This document shows positions 52,333 to 61,265 of a stretch of 64,000 nucleotides of DNA, piece by piece. The DNA is from Nothophaeocryptopus gaeumannii (taxonomy: Eukaryota; Ascomycota; Dothideomycetes; Mycosphaerellales; Mycosphaerellaceae): assembly GCA_031771865.1 (NCBI GenBank), contig JASISA010000025.1, forward strand, positions 2,480,001-2,544,000, read 5' to 3'. Each line of letters opens with the position of its first letter. Position 1 is the stretch's first letter. Both the position numbers and the translations under genes were made by a program. The notes beneath the pieces were generated by a model. It searched no databases, was not told where the DNA came from, and saw nothing but the letters and a program-made list of their open reading frames with translations.

Positions 52333-53333
52333 GCTTGGGGGTGTGGAAGTAGCAGTCGGCGTGCGGTGCCTCTAGCGGCATGTCAATGGCTGAACGAGCG
52401 TGGGTGGCACCCCGATCTGTGCGTCGTCGTCGTCGTCGCCAGTAGTGCGGTGGGCAGCGCGGGTGTTTGGTGTGCAGCTGTTGGCGGTATAGTGTGTATG
52501 AGTACTGCCTGGTTGATGGATGCTGCGGTAGGCGTTCCAGTGATGCGGACTCGGGCTCATGCCCTTGGTGAAGACGCACGCGTGCTGGCGAGGCCGTGGC
52601 TGCTACAGCGAACGCCGGTCTTCAAACTATCGCAGCTTGCTAATGCGTGTATGTACTCATTACGTTGGCCGGGAGCATCAATCTCAGTCGTCGGGTAAGC
52701 TCCTCGTCTGCTCCTCCGCCAAGACGAATGACGGATAGCGAGCCTGGGAGTTTATAGATAGCCACACCTGAAACCTAGACTCTCTCCCCAAATCAAACAT
52801 TCACCTCAGACAGGCACCTATTCCACCTACTCCACCTCAGCGATGAGCCGCAGCTCTGTCATCAGCAGCCAAACTGCCGTCTTCTTCTCGTCCACCCTCT
52901 CCCTCTCCGTCGTTTTCATACCGACGTCGAGCCCTCGTGACATGACAGCCCGAGTAATATACCGGTCGCGGTGCTGAGTGAGTACATATACCGGCCGTGG
53001 TGCTGAGTTCTGCGAAAAGGTAGGCGCGATGCTCTACAAGAGCTAGAGGCTTTACATGTATACGTCGATGGGCCATGTGCCTCGCTGCTGACTTCTCAAC
53101 GCTGCGGTTGCTGCTTTCCATAGAGCGAAACGCACTTTCAGCATGTTCAGATGCTGATGCTGCTACTTCTGCGCTGAACTTGGCAGCAATGGGACAAAAT
53201 GCAACTTCCTCACAATGCTGCTGGTAGCGGCTGAGCTCCGTTCAGGACCATCGAAGGCGCCCCCATTGTTCTGTTCACACGACAGCTTTGTCTGCCTTTA
53301 TCTTCGTGTTGCTCGCGACCAATAGGCCTCGAC
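52333..53333. promoter_or_regulatory. divergent intergenic region between AGC kinase and disordered-protein genes
   Basis: 1 kb with short frames only, including a (gtcgtc)n patch near 52420-52440 and a CT-rich stretch near 52780-52910. It is presumed to hold both promoters, the AGC kinase leader being long. Confidence 0.4.
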
Positions 53334-55793
53334 ATGCTCCGGTGCCCCTCCTCCCGCCTTCACCTCACGCCGGCTGACGTCGCAGATTTCGACCGGCGCT
53401 TTGCTGCCAAAGAGAACATTAGGGAAGTGCGACTTCCGACTACAAACCTGCGCTTGAACGTAGGACCCAATCATCACACGCGAGCGAGCATTATCCACGC
53501 TGGCGACAATGAAGGTCGAAAACGGGCGGACTCCTGCTCATCCCAGGCAACCATATGCAACGACCCGGCGACTGTAGTCGGCGAAACCATACAGAGCTCT
53601 CCTTCCGCAACCGCGAGTCCGTCTCCCATGCGCTCACCCAGAAATGGAGCCGAGCCATTCTCACCCGCGAAACCGAAACTTGCACCTCAAGCCATACAAC
53701 ACCCGCCCCAGAAGGGGCATCATGACAAGGCTGTTGGATCCTCCGATGCAGGTGGCTCAGCGACCCTGCCCGATCATGGCTCTCGTCTAGCAAGCCTCTA
53801 TGAGCGATCTTTTGGACGTCCGCAGACTTCGCCACTCAAAGGAGCAGGGGATTTAGTGGGATTTGGGGCTCGTTCTTATCCTGCTCGGCCATTACGACCG
53901 CAGGACCGGTTCGTGCTCTATGAAGACCCACCTCACGTGCAGGAAGAAATCGAGAGGCGTCATCTTGGCCTGCCGCATGCTCTCCTCTCTGATCCACCCT
54001 CTGATGAACCGGCTGGTAGTCGTGCTAGAACACGCACCTCACCTCGAGACAATACCCGCTCGCCGCCAGGAGACGACCTCGATATTCTTGAAACGCTTTA
54101 TCCTCGCGATGCACGGCTCGATCCAGTCGCGCCGGTCTTTGTGCCAAGAACTCGGTTTGGCTCGACTGCAAGCCAATCTGGCGAAAGCAATACGGACGCT
54201 CGCCGATCCAATCCAACTCAGAGCAGTACCGATGACTCCCAGGGTTCCGTAAACTTAAGAATACGCTCATCTTTCGAACGCAATGCACAACGTTTCGAGC
54301 GGCCCCGCCAGCAACTCGCCCAAGATGATGCGCTCGCCTTGGTGGAAGCTCGCCGTAGAAGCCGTACGCAGGATCAAAACATGGCGATGCAGCGAGCATT
54401 GCCCAACTTAGATCGATATCCGCCAATGCGTCCACCAATTGCTGCCTTTGTCTCCAGTCGTAGCAGTGGGTCGCAAAGGCCTGTCGTGTTCCCGAGGCGT
54501 CGAAGCTCGAGGCAGCATATCTTCGATTATGAGCGCCAGCAGCGCGTTATCCATCCAGGACCCGAGCAGGTGTATGAGCACCCGGACGCAGGCTTCTCAA
54601 CATCCAGCTTCTCTCGCGACCGACAGGGTCATCAGCGACCAGTATCTCCAGCAGCATCTACAAGCAGCCGCTCAACACCCAATTTACTTTGTTCGCCGCA
54701 GCAGGGACCTCGCATACATGCTCGCAGCAGCTCTTTGAGCTGGAACCAACGCGATGCGGTCGAGATGTACAAGCGAGAGGCACTGCATAGCACACAGTGT
54801 AATCGTGGTATCGGCGACACTACTCACTCACACCAAGCGCCTGATGCCAAAGAAGCGATCGAGGAGCTTCTGCTCAATCACAACTCTCCACTGGACGAGT
54901 TGACCCAGCAGCTCAGTCGCATGATGGCCATGCGGCCTAGATCCGTGGGACGATCATTTGGACGATCACCCGCGAACCACAACAGGATATCTCTGCTCGC
55001 TGGCAGTCCGTTCAGACAGGACCAGTCGCCAGAGAGACCTCTTTCCTCGGGCGGTTACGAAGGATGTGAAATTTTCCTGTCACCCGCTACGAACAACCGC
55101 AGAGAGTCGGTACAAAGTCATGTATCCAAGTTCGAGGACCCAGTAGCCTTGTCGCTTGCGTTGCCTCCACATGACATCCCACCATCAGCTATCGCGTCAA
55201 GCTCGCCACCACTACCGGCTACTCCTCGAACAACCATATCGCAACATACCAGCCCGAGGTCGCTCGCATCAAGGTCCAGCGCGCAGTCGACGCCTTCTAT
55301 TGCCAGCTTCATGCCTTCGCAGTCACCGGCCCCCACCCCACGTATGTCAGTATACCATGATGAGAGATCGCCAAGACTCCAACCCCAGACTCCAGCAGAT
55401 GTTGCAAGGCCAAGGCCTCGTCGACACGGCCGTTCGGAAACGCTTGGACAGAGAACTCCCGCGCCGGCAAGTAGGCCCAACGCAAGCCTGCCTTGGTACC
55501 CGAATCGACATACGTACCCGGCGGCATCTTCTTCGCAGCCAGACCTGAACGAAGTCGCTACCAGTGCGACTCCCGTCCGGACTACCGTCGTTGCTGACCG
55601 ACCCTCCATCGTCAGACCTCGCAATATTGCGGCCCAAGTTGAGCAACGCAGTAGAGAGGACGCCGAGAATGACCTTGGAGACGGTTTTGCATTCGTGGAA
55701 GAGGGGCGAAGGAATCGGCTGCAGCGTAATGAGGTCGGTAGCTTGGATACTACGCCGCCTGCTGAGGGACGGTTCGAGAGATATATGTCTTAG
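53334..55793 (+). CDS. large disordered Ser/Pro/Arg-rich protein, hypothetical
   Basis: 819 residues, single exon, ATG 53334. A short ordered N-terminus (LTPADVADFDRRFAAKENIREVRLP) is followed by long low-complexity sequence with many SP/TP and RSxS sites, likely phosphorylated. Islands with conserved-looking charge patterns are SRLASLYERSFGRPQTSPLKG (near residue 155; 21 residues, core SLYERSFGRP), LYEDPPHVQEEIERRHLGLP, EAIEELLLNHNSPLDELTQQLSRM and near the C-terminus DGFAFVEEGRRNRLQ. No catalytic domain or membrane segment was seen. The helical island around EAIEELLL could be an interaction motif. Function is unknown; a nuclear or cytoskeletal scaffold is speculative. Confidence 0.75.
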   Translation: MLRCPSSRLHLTPADVADFDRRFAAKENIREVRLPTTNLRLNVGPNHHTRASIIHAGDNEGRKRADSCSSQATICNDPATVVGETIQSSPSATASPSPMRSPRNGAEPFSPAKPKLAPQAIQHPPQKGHHDKAVGSSDAGGSATLPDHGSRLASLYERSFGRPQTSPLKGAGDLVGFGARSYPARPLRPQDRFVLYEDPPHVQEEIERRHLGLPHALLSDPPSDEPAGSRARTRTSPRDNTRSPPGDDLDILETLYPRDARLDPVAPVFVPRTRFGSTASQSGESNTDARRSNPTQSSTDDSQGSVNLRIRSSFERNAQRFERPRQQLAQDDALALVEARRRSRTQDQNMAMQRALPNLDRYPPMRPPIAAFVSSRSSGSQRPVVFPRRRSSRQHIFDYERQQRVIHPGPEQVYEHPDAGFSTSSFSRDRQGHQRPVSPAASTSSRSTPNLLCSPQQGPRIHARSSSLSWNQRDAVEMYKREALHSTQCNRGIGDTTHSHQAPDAKEAIEELLLNHNSPLDELTQQLSRMMAMRPRSVGRSFGRSPANHNRISLLAGSPFRQDQSPERPLSSGGYEGCEIFLSPATNNRRESVQSHVSKFEDPVALSLALPPHDIPPSAIASSSPPLPATPRTTISQHTSPRSLASRSSAQSTPSIASFMPSQSPAPTPRMSVYHDERSPRLQPQTPADVARPRPRRHGRSETLGQRTPAPASRPNASLPWYPNRHTYPAASSSQPDLNEVATSATPVRTTVVADRPSIVRPRNIAAQVEQRSREDAENDLGDGFAFVEEGRRNRLQRNEVGSLDTTPPAEGRFERYMS

Positions 55794-56087
55794 AGTAGAG
55801 AGGAGAGGCGCGGTCAGCTGCACTTTTACCGCTATCCTTTAAAACAGTTGGTCGATTGCATGTAGGCATCAAGGTATCATTGGCCAATCGGCCCTTAGTG
55901 AAAAAGCGGAATGCATGGATGCCTGAACATTGCGTTCACGAACAGTGTGGCGCATTTGAGCTCGCAGCTACCGTACTACTATGACCGTCTTCACGGCACA
56001 TCGCAGCCTTGCTTGCGACTTCTAAAGATTCACCAGCATTTTTCAAAGTACTCTATGAGCAATATGCCCCTCTGCTGATTTCGAAAC
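55794..56087. promoter_or_regulatory. intergenic upstream of HET gene
   Basis: About 290 bp between two plus-strand genes. No gene or specific element was seen. Confidence 0.35.
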
Positions 56088-57986
56088 ATGTTGGAGCTTC
56101 CACGCTTTCGATTGACAGAAGTATGCTCTGATGGCTGCTGTCTAGCATCTCTACCTTTGGAGCAAAGTCAGGACAACAAGAAGCCCCGGCAGCGGAAGCA
56201 GAAGAATGCAAGCGATAATCTCAATGCACGAAGTAATCTATACCCTCCTATTAGATCGTGGCAAACTCGACTGCTTCGACTCCTCCCAAGTCAGGAGAAT
56301 GATGATCAAGACATTGAAGCCTCGCTTCATACCGCCGACCTTGTTCATGCCAAAGCAGCAGTCCTACATATTGACCAGAATCTAGTCCACTACGATGCCT
56401 TATCGTACTGCTGGGGCGATGCATCGACAAGCGCTACGATTCGTCTAGATGGCATAGACGTTCCAATCACACAGCATCTGGACCAGGCATTGCGTCGCTT
56501 GCGTTTTGTCGAAAAGGAGAGATGGATGTGCGTCGACGCACTATGCATCAATCAGGCTGACATTGCTGAAAGATCGACGCAAGTTAGCAACATGCTCCTG
56601 ATCTACTATAAAGCCCGCAACGTTGTGGTCTGGCTGGGCCCATCTGGAGACAGCACTCACTTCGCTTGCGCAGCTTTAAAACGATGGGAACCTGGTCAAT
56701 TCCAGTCGGTGGCGTGGAGTAGTGAGGAGGATGGAGAAGACGAAGACGAAGAAGAGCGCGAACGTGACGTTGTGACGCATGCAAGGCAACCAACTCGATC
56801 AAGACAACCGAGTCGATTCACGACTTCGTCAAGAAAGAGACTAATGCGGATGTATAAACATCAAGACAAGGAGAGGGCTCGCAAGGCAAGGGCTCCGCGT
56901 CTGGGTCGCTCATCAAGCCCTGATATCCCATCGCCGCCTACGTCTTCGTCTTTTTCTGACGATCGTCTGGAGAGCGCTTCAGCCTCAGAGAGCTCCTGGC
57001 GTACGGAAAGCTCTTCCAGTTCACCGAAAGACTATGCGGCGAATATCCCTCCCATCTCTTTCTGCGCGGAGCATGCCTCTGCTGTGCAGGCGGGCATCAA
57101 TGATCTCCTCGACCGACCATATTTTCAGCGAGTGTGGGTCATGCAAGAAGTTTGGGCGGCATCAGCACCTCCAACTGTGATATGTGGCCTCGATACGATC
57201 ACCTGGACAGAATTGATTCGGTCTGTCGATCTCCTCGATAGCTTTCCCGACCCGGAATTTCGTGGCTGGTTCGAAGAGGACCCCACATACGATGAGGAGA
57301 AAGAGATCGACCTCCGCCATCAGATGTTCCGCAAGTTTCACCATCCTAATAGCATGACTCGGCTTCGGTTGGTGAGCGGTGACAGGAACTTCAAACATCA
57401 TTGGGAGGATCTAGACATGGCAGAGAACTGTGACTTTGTCGTCGATGGACTGCAGGTCGGAGGTGAAGGAGGCTTCAATGTACTGCAGCACGATATCGTC
57501 GGCCTACTCAACCGTGCATTTGGTAGCAAATGCAGTGATCCAAGAGATCATGTCTACGCACTACTCGGCATGAGCATCGACATCTCAGAGGTTCTTCCTT
57601 CGTCGTCTATCGGCGAACAACATGCCATACCGATCTCTTACGCTCGGTCGGCTAGTCAGGTCTTCCAGGATGTTATGCGGTACGTGTTCAATCGGGATCG
57701 TTGTCTATGGCTACTCCTTATGGGCAGCAAGTTTGGCGGTGAGGTGGGCGGCGAGCGATTGCCTACTTGGTGTCGTGACTGGAGAACTGCAACGACCGGC
57801 TATGAAGCCGTATGGGTCAGGGCGCCAAAGACAGAAGAGCACGACGGCGAGAAGAAACCCTTCTTCTCATCAAGCAATTCCCCCGTCTTAACCTTGAGAG
57901 GATTTCGAATCGCTCTCGTCCCGGATGATGCAGCTCCAAGCACGAAGCATGTAGGCCAGAAGTGTAGTTGCGTCAAAGTTACCTAG
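56088..57986 (+). CDS. HET-domain protein, probably truncated by an in-frame TAG
   Basis: 632 residues from ATG 56088 to a TAG at 57984. HET motifs are LLRLLPSQEN, YDALSYCWGD (about 103-112), RWMCVDALCINQADIAERSTQV (quoted in part), VVVWLGPS and YFQRVWVMQEVW (about 345). A ~110-residue acidic then Arg/Ser-rich insertion (about 212-320) splits the domain between WLG and the QRVW motif. Later conserved SDPRDHVYALLGM and ISYARSASQVFQDV are present, so the fold is complete. After the TAG the same frame stays open to 58217, and the protein-like quality of that part suggests the original stop lay further on. The gene borders the RIP-mutated repeat block. Confidence 0.85.
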   Translation: MLELPRFRLTEVCSDGCCLASLPLEQSQDNKKPRQRKQKNASDNLNARSNLYPPIRSWQTRLLRLLPSQENDDQDIEASLHTADLVHAKAAVLHIDQNLVHYDALSYCWGDASTSATIRLDGIDVPITQHLDQALRRLRFVEKERWMCVDALCINQADIAERSTQVSNMLLIYYKARNVVVWLGPSGDSTHFACAALKRWEPGQFQSVAWSSEEDGEDEDEEERERDVVTHARQPTRSRQPSRFTTSSRKRLMRMYKHQDKERARKARAPRLGRSSSPDIPSPPTSSSFSDDRLESASASESSWRTESSSSSPKDYAANIPPISFCAEHASAVQAGINDLLDRPYFQRVWVMQEVWAASAPPTVICGLDTITWTELIRSVDLLDSFPDPEFRGWFEEDPTYDEEKEIDLRHQMFRKFHHPNSMTRLRLVSGDRNFKHHWEDLDMAENCDFVVDGLQVGGEGGFNVLQHDIVGLLNRAFGSKCSDPRDHVYALLGMSIDISEVLPSSSIGEQHAIPISYARSASQVFQDVMRYVFNRDRCLWLLLMGSKFGGEVGGERLPTWCRDWRTATTGYEAVWVRAPKTEEHDGEKKPFFSSSNSPVLTLRGFRIALVPDDAAPSTKHVGQKCSCVKVT

Positions 57987-58217
57987 GAAGCAGACTACAT
58001 CTCCGAGCCTGAGATCCTTGAAGCATGGTTAGGCGGCCTTCGATGGTTCATTCCTTCCCTACCGAAAGACGCTCTCCCTGGCGACTCAGCTATTATGGTT
58101 GAAGTAGCCGATCGGCAGCTTGCGCCATTGCTAGGCAAGAAGGATCTATTAGGCTCTATCGAGCGTATGTGGAAGAGAGGGATAGGAGGTAGAGTCTTAA
58201 ATTACCTCGTAGTATAA
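57987..58217 (+). other. in-frame continuation of the HET gene beyond its TAG stop
   Basis: 76 further codons in frame (EADYISEPEILEAWLGGLRW, then LPGDSAIMVEVADRQLAPL and a stop at 58215). The start of this stretch still has genic base composition; AT-richness rises only after about 58160. A CAG-to-TAG change at 57984 is the simplest cause of the break and is the RIP-type substitution. Confidence 0.55.
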
Positions 58218-58244
58218 AGCTATACTTTATAATAATACTCTTAT

Positions 58245-58733
58245 TGTCACGGGCGTGGCCCGGTAACACCTGAATACCTAGATGCATGTTCGACTAGTAT
58301 TATGTAATAGAGCTACGTAACTCTACTAAGACCTAGAGAAGAGTTTCTTCTTAACGCGCAAAGATCCAGTCTTTAACTCTTTGCGCTATATTCTATTAAT
58401 AGGATTAACCTATATAGTTAATATAGTATCTATCTAGCCTATCCGTAGCTCCCTATACCGTTTATAATTAGTAACCTACTTCCTAACTCTAGTCTATAAT
58501 ACTACATAGTATCTAATCTTAGATACTATTTATAATATTCTACCTAATTCCCTCTATTCTTATAGATAGTAGAGAGGAGTTCCTAAAGAGCGTAACTACC
58601 TATCCTAAAGCCTAGGATCTCTTTACTTAATCTACTATTACTTAGATAATTTTAGTTACTAAGAAGCTAAGTAGCTAAGAGGCTAAGAATACTTCCTTCT
58701 AGACCTAGATTACCTAGGTACTTACTTTTATTA
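58245..58733. mobile_element. RIP-degraded repeat, possible solo LTR fragment at its left end
   Basis: Within very AT-rich DNA, a GC-rich patch starts TGTCACGGGCGTGGCCCGG at 58245, contains an imperfect inverted repeat, and resembles the TG-start of fungal LTRs. The rest up to 58733 is TA-rich and CA-poor, with no readable protein. No matching second LTR or CA end was identified, so the LTR call is tentative. Confidence 0.35.
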
Positions 58734-61112
58734 TTATAAAACCGCTAGCGAGCTATAGGGAGTATAGAAGCTAGCTAAGTAGGCAAAGAATAGCAATAGC
58801 CCTATTCGACCTCCCTAGATACCTATACTAATATATAATAACGATTAGTTTAGGACGGATAGTACGAAAATAGAGATCCTACGGATAGCCCTTTTCCTAA
58901 TACTAGAGCCTATAGACACATTAGATATCGAGAGTACTATATACCTAGAACCTATTAATATAGTATACGAAATTATAGAAGAGGAGGTACGAAAAGTAGT
59001 CTAAAGACTACTAAATAACAAGGCTCCTAGCCTCGACGAGATACTAAATAGATGCATTAAGAAGTACCTAGCTTAGCTACTCCCTATCCTCTAACGCATC
59101 TTCTAATAGTGTGTTTTAATTAGCTACTACCTAGCCTAGTTTCGGAAAGCTAGGACGATTATGCTATAGAAGGCGAGTAAAGACTTATCTACTCTAAAGG
59201 GATAGAGGCCTATTGCCCTTCTATCGTGCATTAGTAAGATACTAGAAGCAATAGTTATATAGAAAATAGGATAGGCTATATAGGAATATAAGTTACTTCC
59301 TTAAAACTAAATAGCGTAAGTAGGTAGATCGACCGGAGACGTACTATAGTATATCCTTTAAAGCGTTTAGACTACGTGGAAGAAAGGTAAGGTAGCCTCG
59401 GTATTATTACTTAACATAATAGGAGCGTTTAGTAAAGTTAATTACGAACGGTTAATCCATAACCTATAGTATAGGAGGATTCTATACTAGATTATAGCTT
59501 TTATAGCGTTATTCCTAAAGGATAGAGAGACAATAATCGCTATCCCTAGATACGAGTTACTAGTAGTACGAGTAGTATACGGAATCCTATAAGGAAGTAC
59601 TATCTTACCTATCCTATTCCTCTTCTTTATAGCCTCCCTCCTAGAAGGAATAGAATATACTAAAGTAGTTAGGTTTATAGATAATACATACCTTATTATA
59701 GTATTAAATTCGATAAGAGGTATATGCGAGGTACTAGAAAAGGACTACAATAGCTATCTACAATAGGCCTTAAGATATAGAGCTAAGTTCGCCTCTAAGA
59801 AATATAAAGTTATGTACTTTATAAGGGGTATAAGGAGCATATCCGAATCCTAGAGAATACCTAATATCCCGTCGCTCTAGAGTAGCCTAGAGGATATATT
59901 AAGGGTCCTAGGAGTAATCGTTAATAAGAGACTCAAGTAGCACGCACAGATAGAGAATACCCTTACAAAAGCAAAACGGCTAGAAGCTGCACTACGACGG
60001 ATTACTGCTGCTACGTGGGGCGCTACGGTAGAGATAGCCCGTAAGCTATATATCTTAATAATTAGGCTAGTAGTAATGCACGGGAGCGAGGTATAGATAG
60101 TAGGAAAGGAGACTAGAATCTTAAAAATGCTCTAATAAAAGCTATAGGTAATATAGAATAGATTCCTATAGATAATCCTTAGGGCCTACTAAGCTATACT
60201 AACGCGACTATTATATAAAGAACTCTAGATCGAAGATATTACCGAGTATAGGAAGAGAACTACTATAGCTGCAATAGCTACGTAGAGGTAGAGGCCGGAT
60301 ATATACTAGGCTATATAAGAGCTAAAGGGGCGGATCCTACTAAAGTACGGATAACTTGAGGTATATAGTAGACGCCTAAGAAAACTATATAGCTCGCTAC
60401 TAGAGTAGATAGACGAGTAGGCTACTATCCTACAGTCCTAGCTCTCTTATATAGATAGAGTAGATCTAAAGAAGACTCGGAAAGTAATATAGACTATCCT
60501 CTAGGGCTAGTATAAGTAGGACGAGTTATAGAAGTAGGATAATACTAGGCGCGAAGGAATCCTCCTACTCGCATTTAGGACTCTATGGAATACTAATACC
60601 TAGGAGCTTTATCGAGGGCTTAGTAAAGCCTAGGCCGCGATAGTGTTCTACATACGGTTAGAGACAATTAGCCTTCCTTACTTCCTCTACAAGGTTAGGG
60701 TACCCGATACTAGCCCCTACTACGAATATAGAGATAGAGGGATAGCTCGATACTACCTTACCTACTATATAAATATACGAGAGAGTAGAAGGGAACTTAT
60801 CTTAGCTACTAGATACTAGGACGCGAGAAGATAGCTTACTAAGTTTCCTAGACAAACCGCAGCGTAGGTAATAAGGTATCTCCCTATAGGACAATTCGAG
60901 TAGACCCTTAAATATCTCCTAGAGTAGGCCGGAGATCTCGAACCTAAGTAAGGAGGATAATATTAACTCTAGCGTGTTAGCTAGCTACCTACGGGCAAAC
61001 ATATTAGTTCTATAGTACCTAAGATACAGTAGAGTATAAGGCATAATAGAGAAGGGAGGAAGTTTTACGCTATAGGTACTTTCTATAGAGTTTCTTTTAT
61101 AATATCTAGATA
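58734..61112 (+). mobile_element. LINE copy B, 5'-truncated, RIP-mutated
   Basis: This is nearly identical to 20527-22902 of copy A, in the same orientation. It starts abruptly at ttataaaaccgc and contains the whole reverse-transcriptase part and the downstream Cys-containing tail. The YxDD-box equivalent FIDN is at 59674-59685. Most differences I noticed from copy A are transitions: for example, B keeps TGG where A has TAG (near 59376 and 60014), and A keeps C or G where B has T or A. Homology to A stops near 61112, before A's (TTA)n tail. No target duplication could be found around it. Confidence 0.9.
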
Positions 61113-61265
61113 AAGTCTAGATAGGAGTTCCTTACTATCTTCTATATCTATTTTAGCCTTTTTAAATCCCTTATTATACTATTTAGACTTACTAGTACTC
61201 TAGCTACCTTTTAGAGGTTTATTAATAATATACTATATAAGTTTCTTAGAACTAAGTCTTATAGG
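61113..61265. other. AT-rich spacer between two LINE copies
   Basis: About 150 bp of RIP-like sequence not present in copy A separates the 3' end of copy B from the 5' end of copy C. It may be the degraded target DNA or 5' UTR sequence of copy C that copy A lacks. Confidence 0.5.

Noticed and set aside
56088..57986. A biosynthetic gene cluster around the P450, dehydrogenase and transcription factor
   Set aside because: The genes are far apart, separated by housekeeping genes, and no polyketide synthase, NRPS, terpene or DMATS backbone gene is present.
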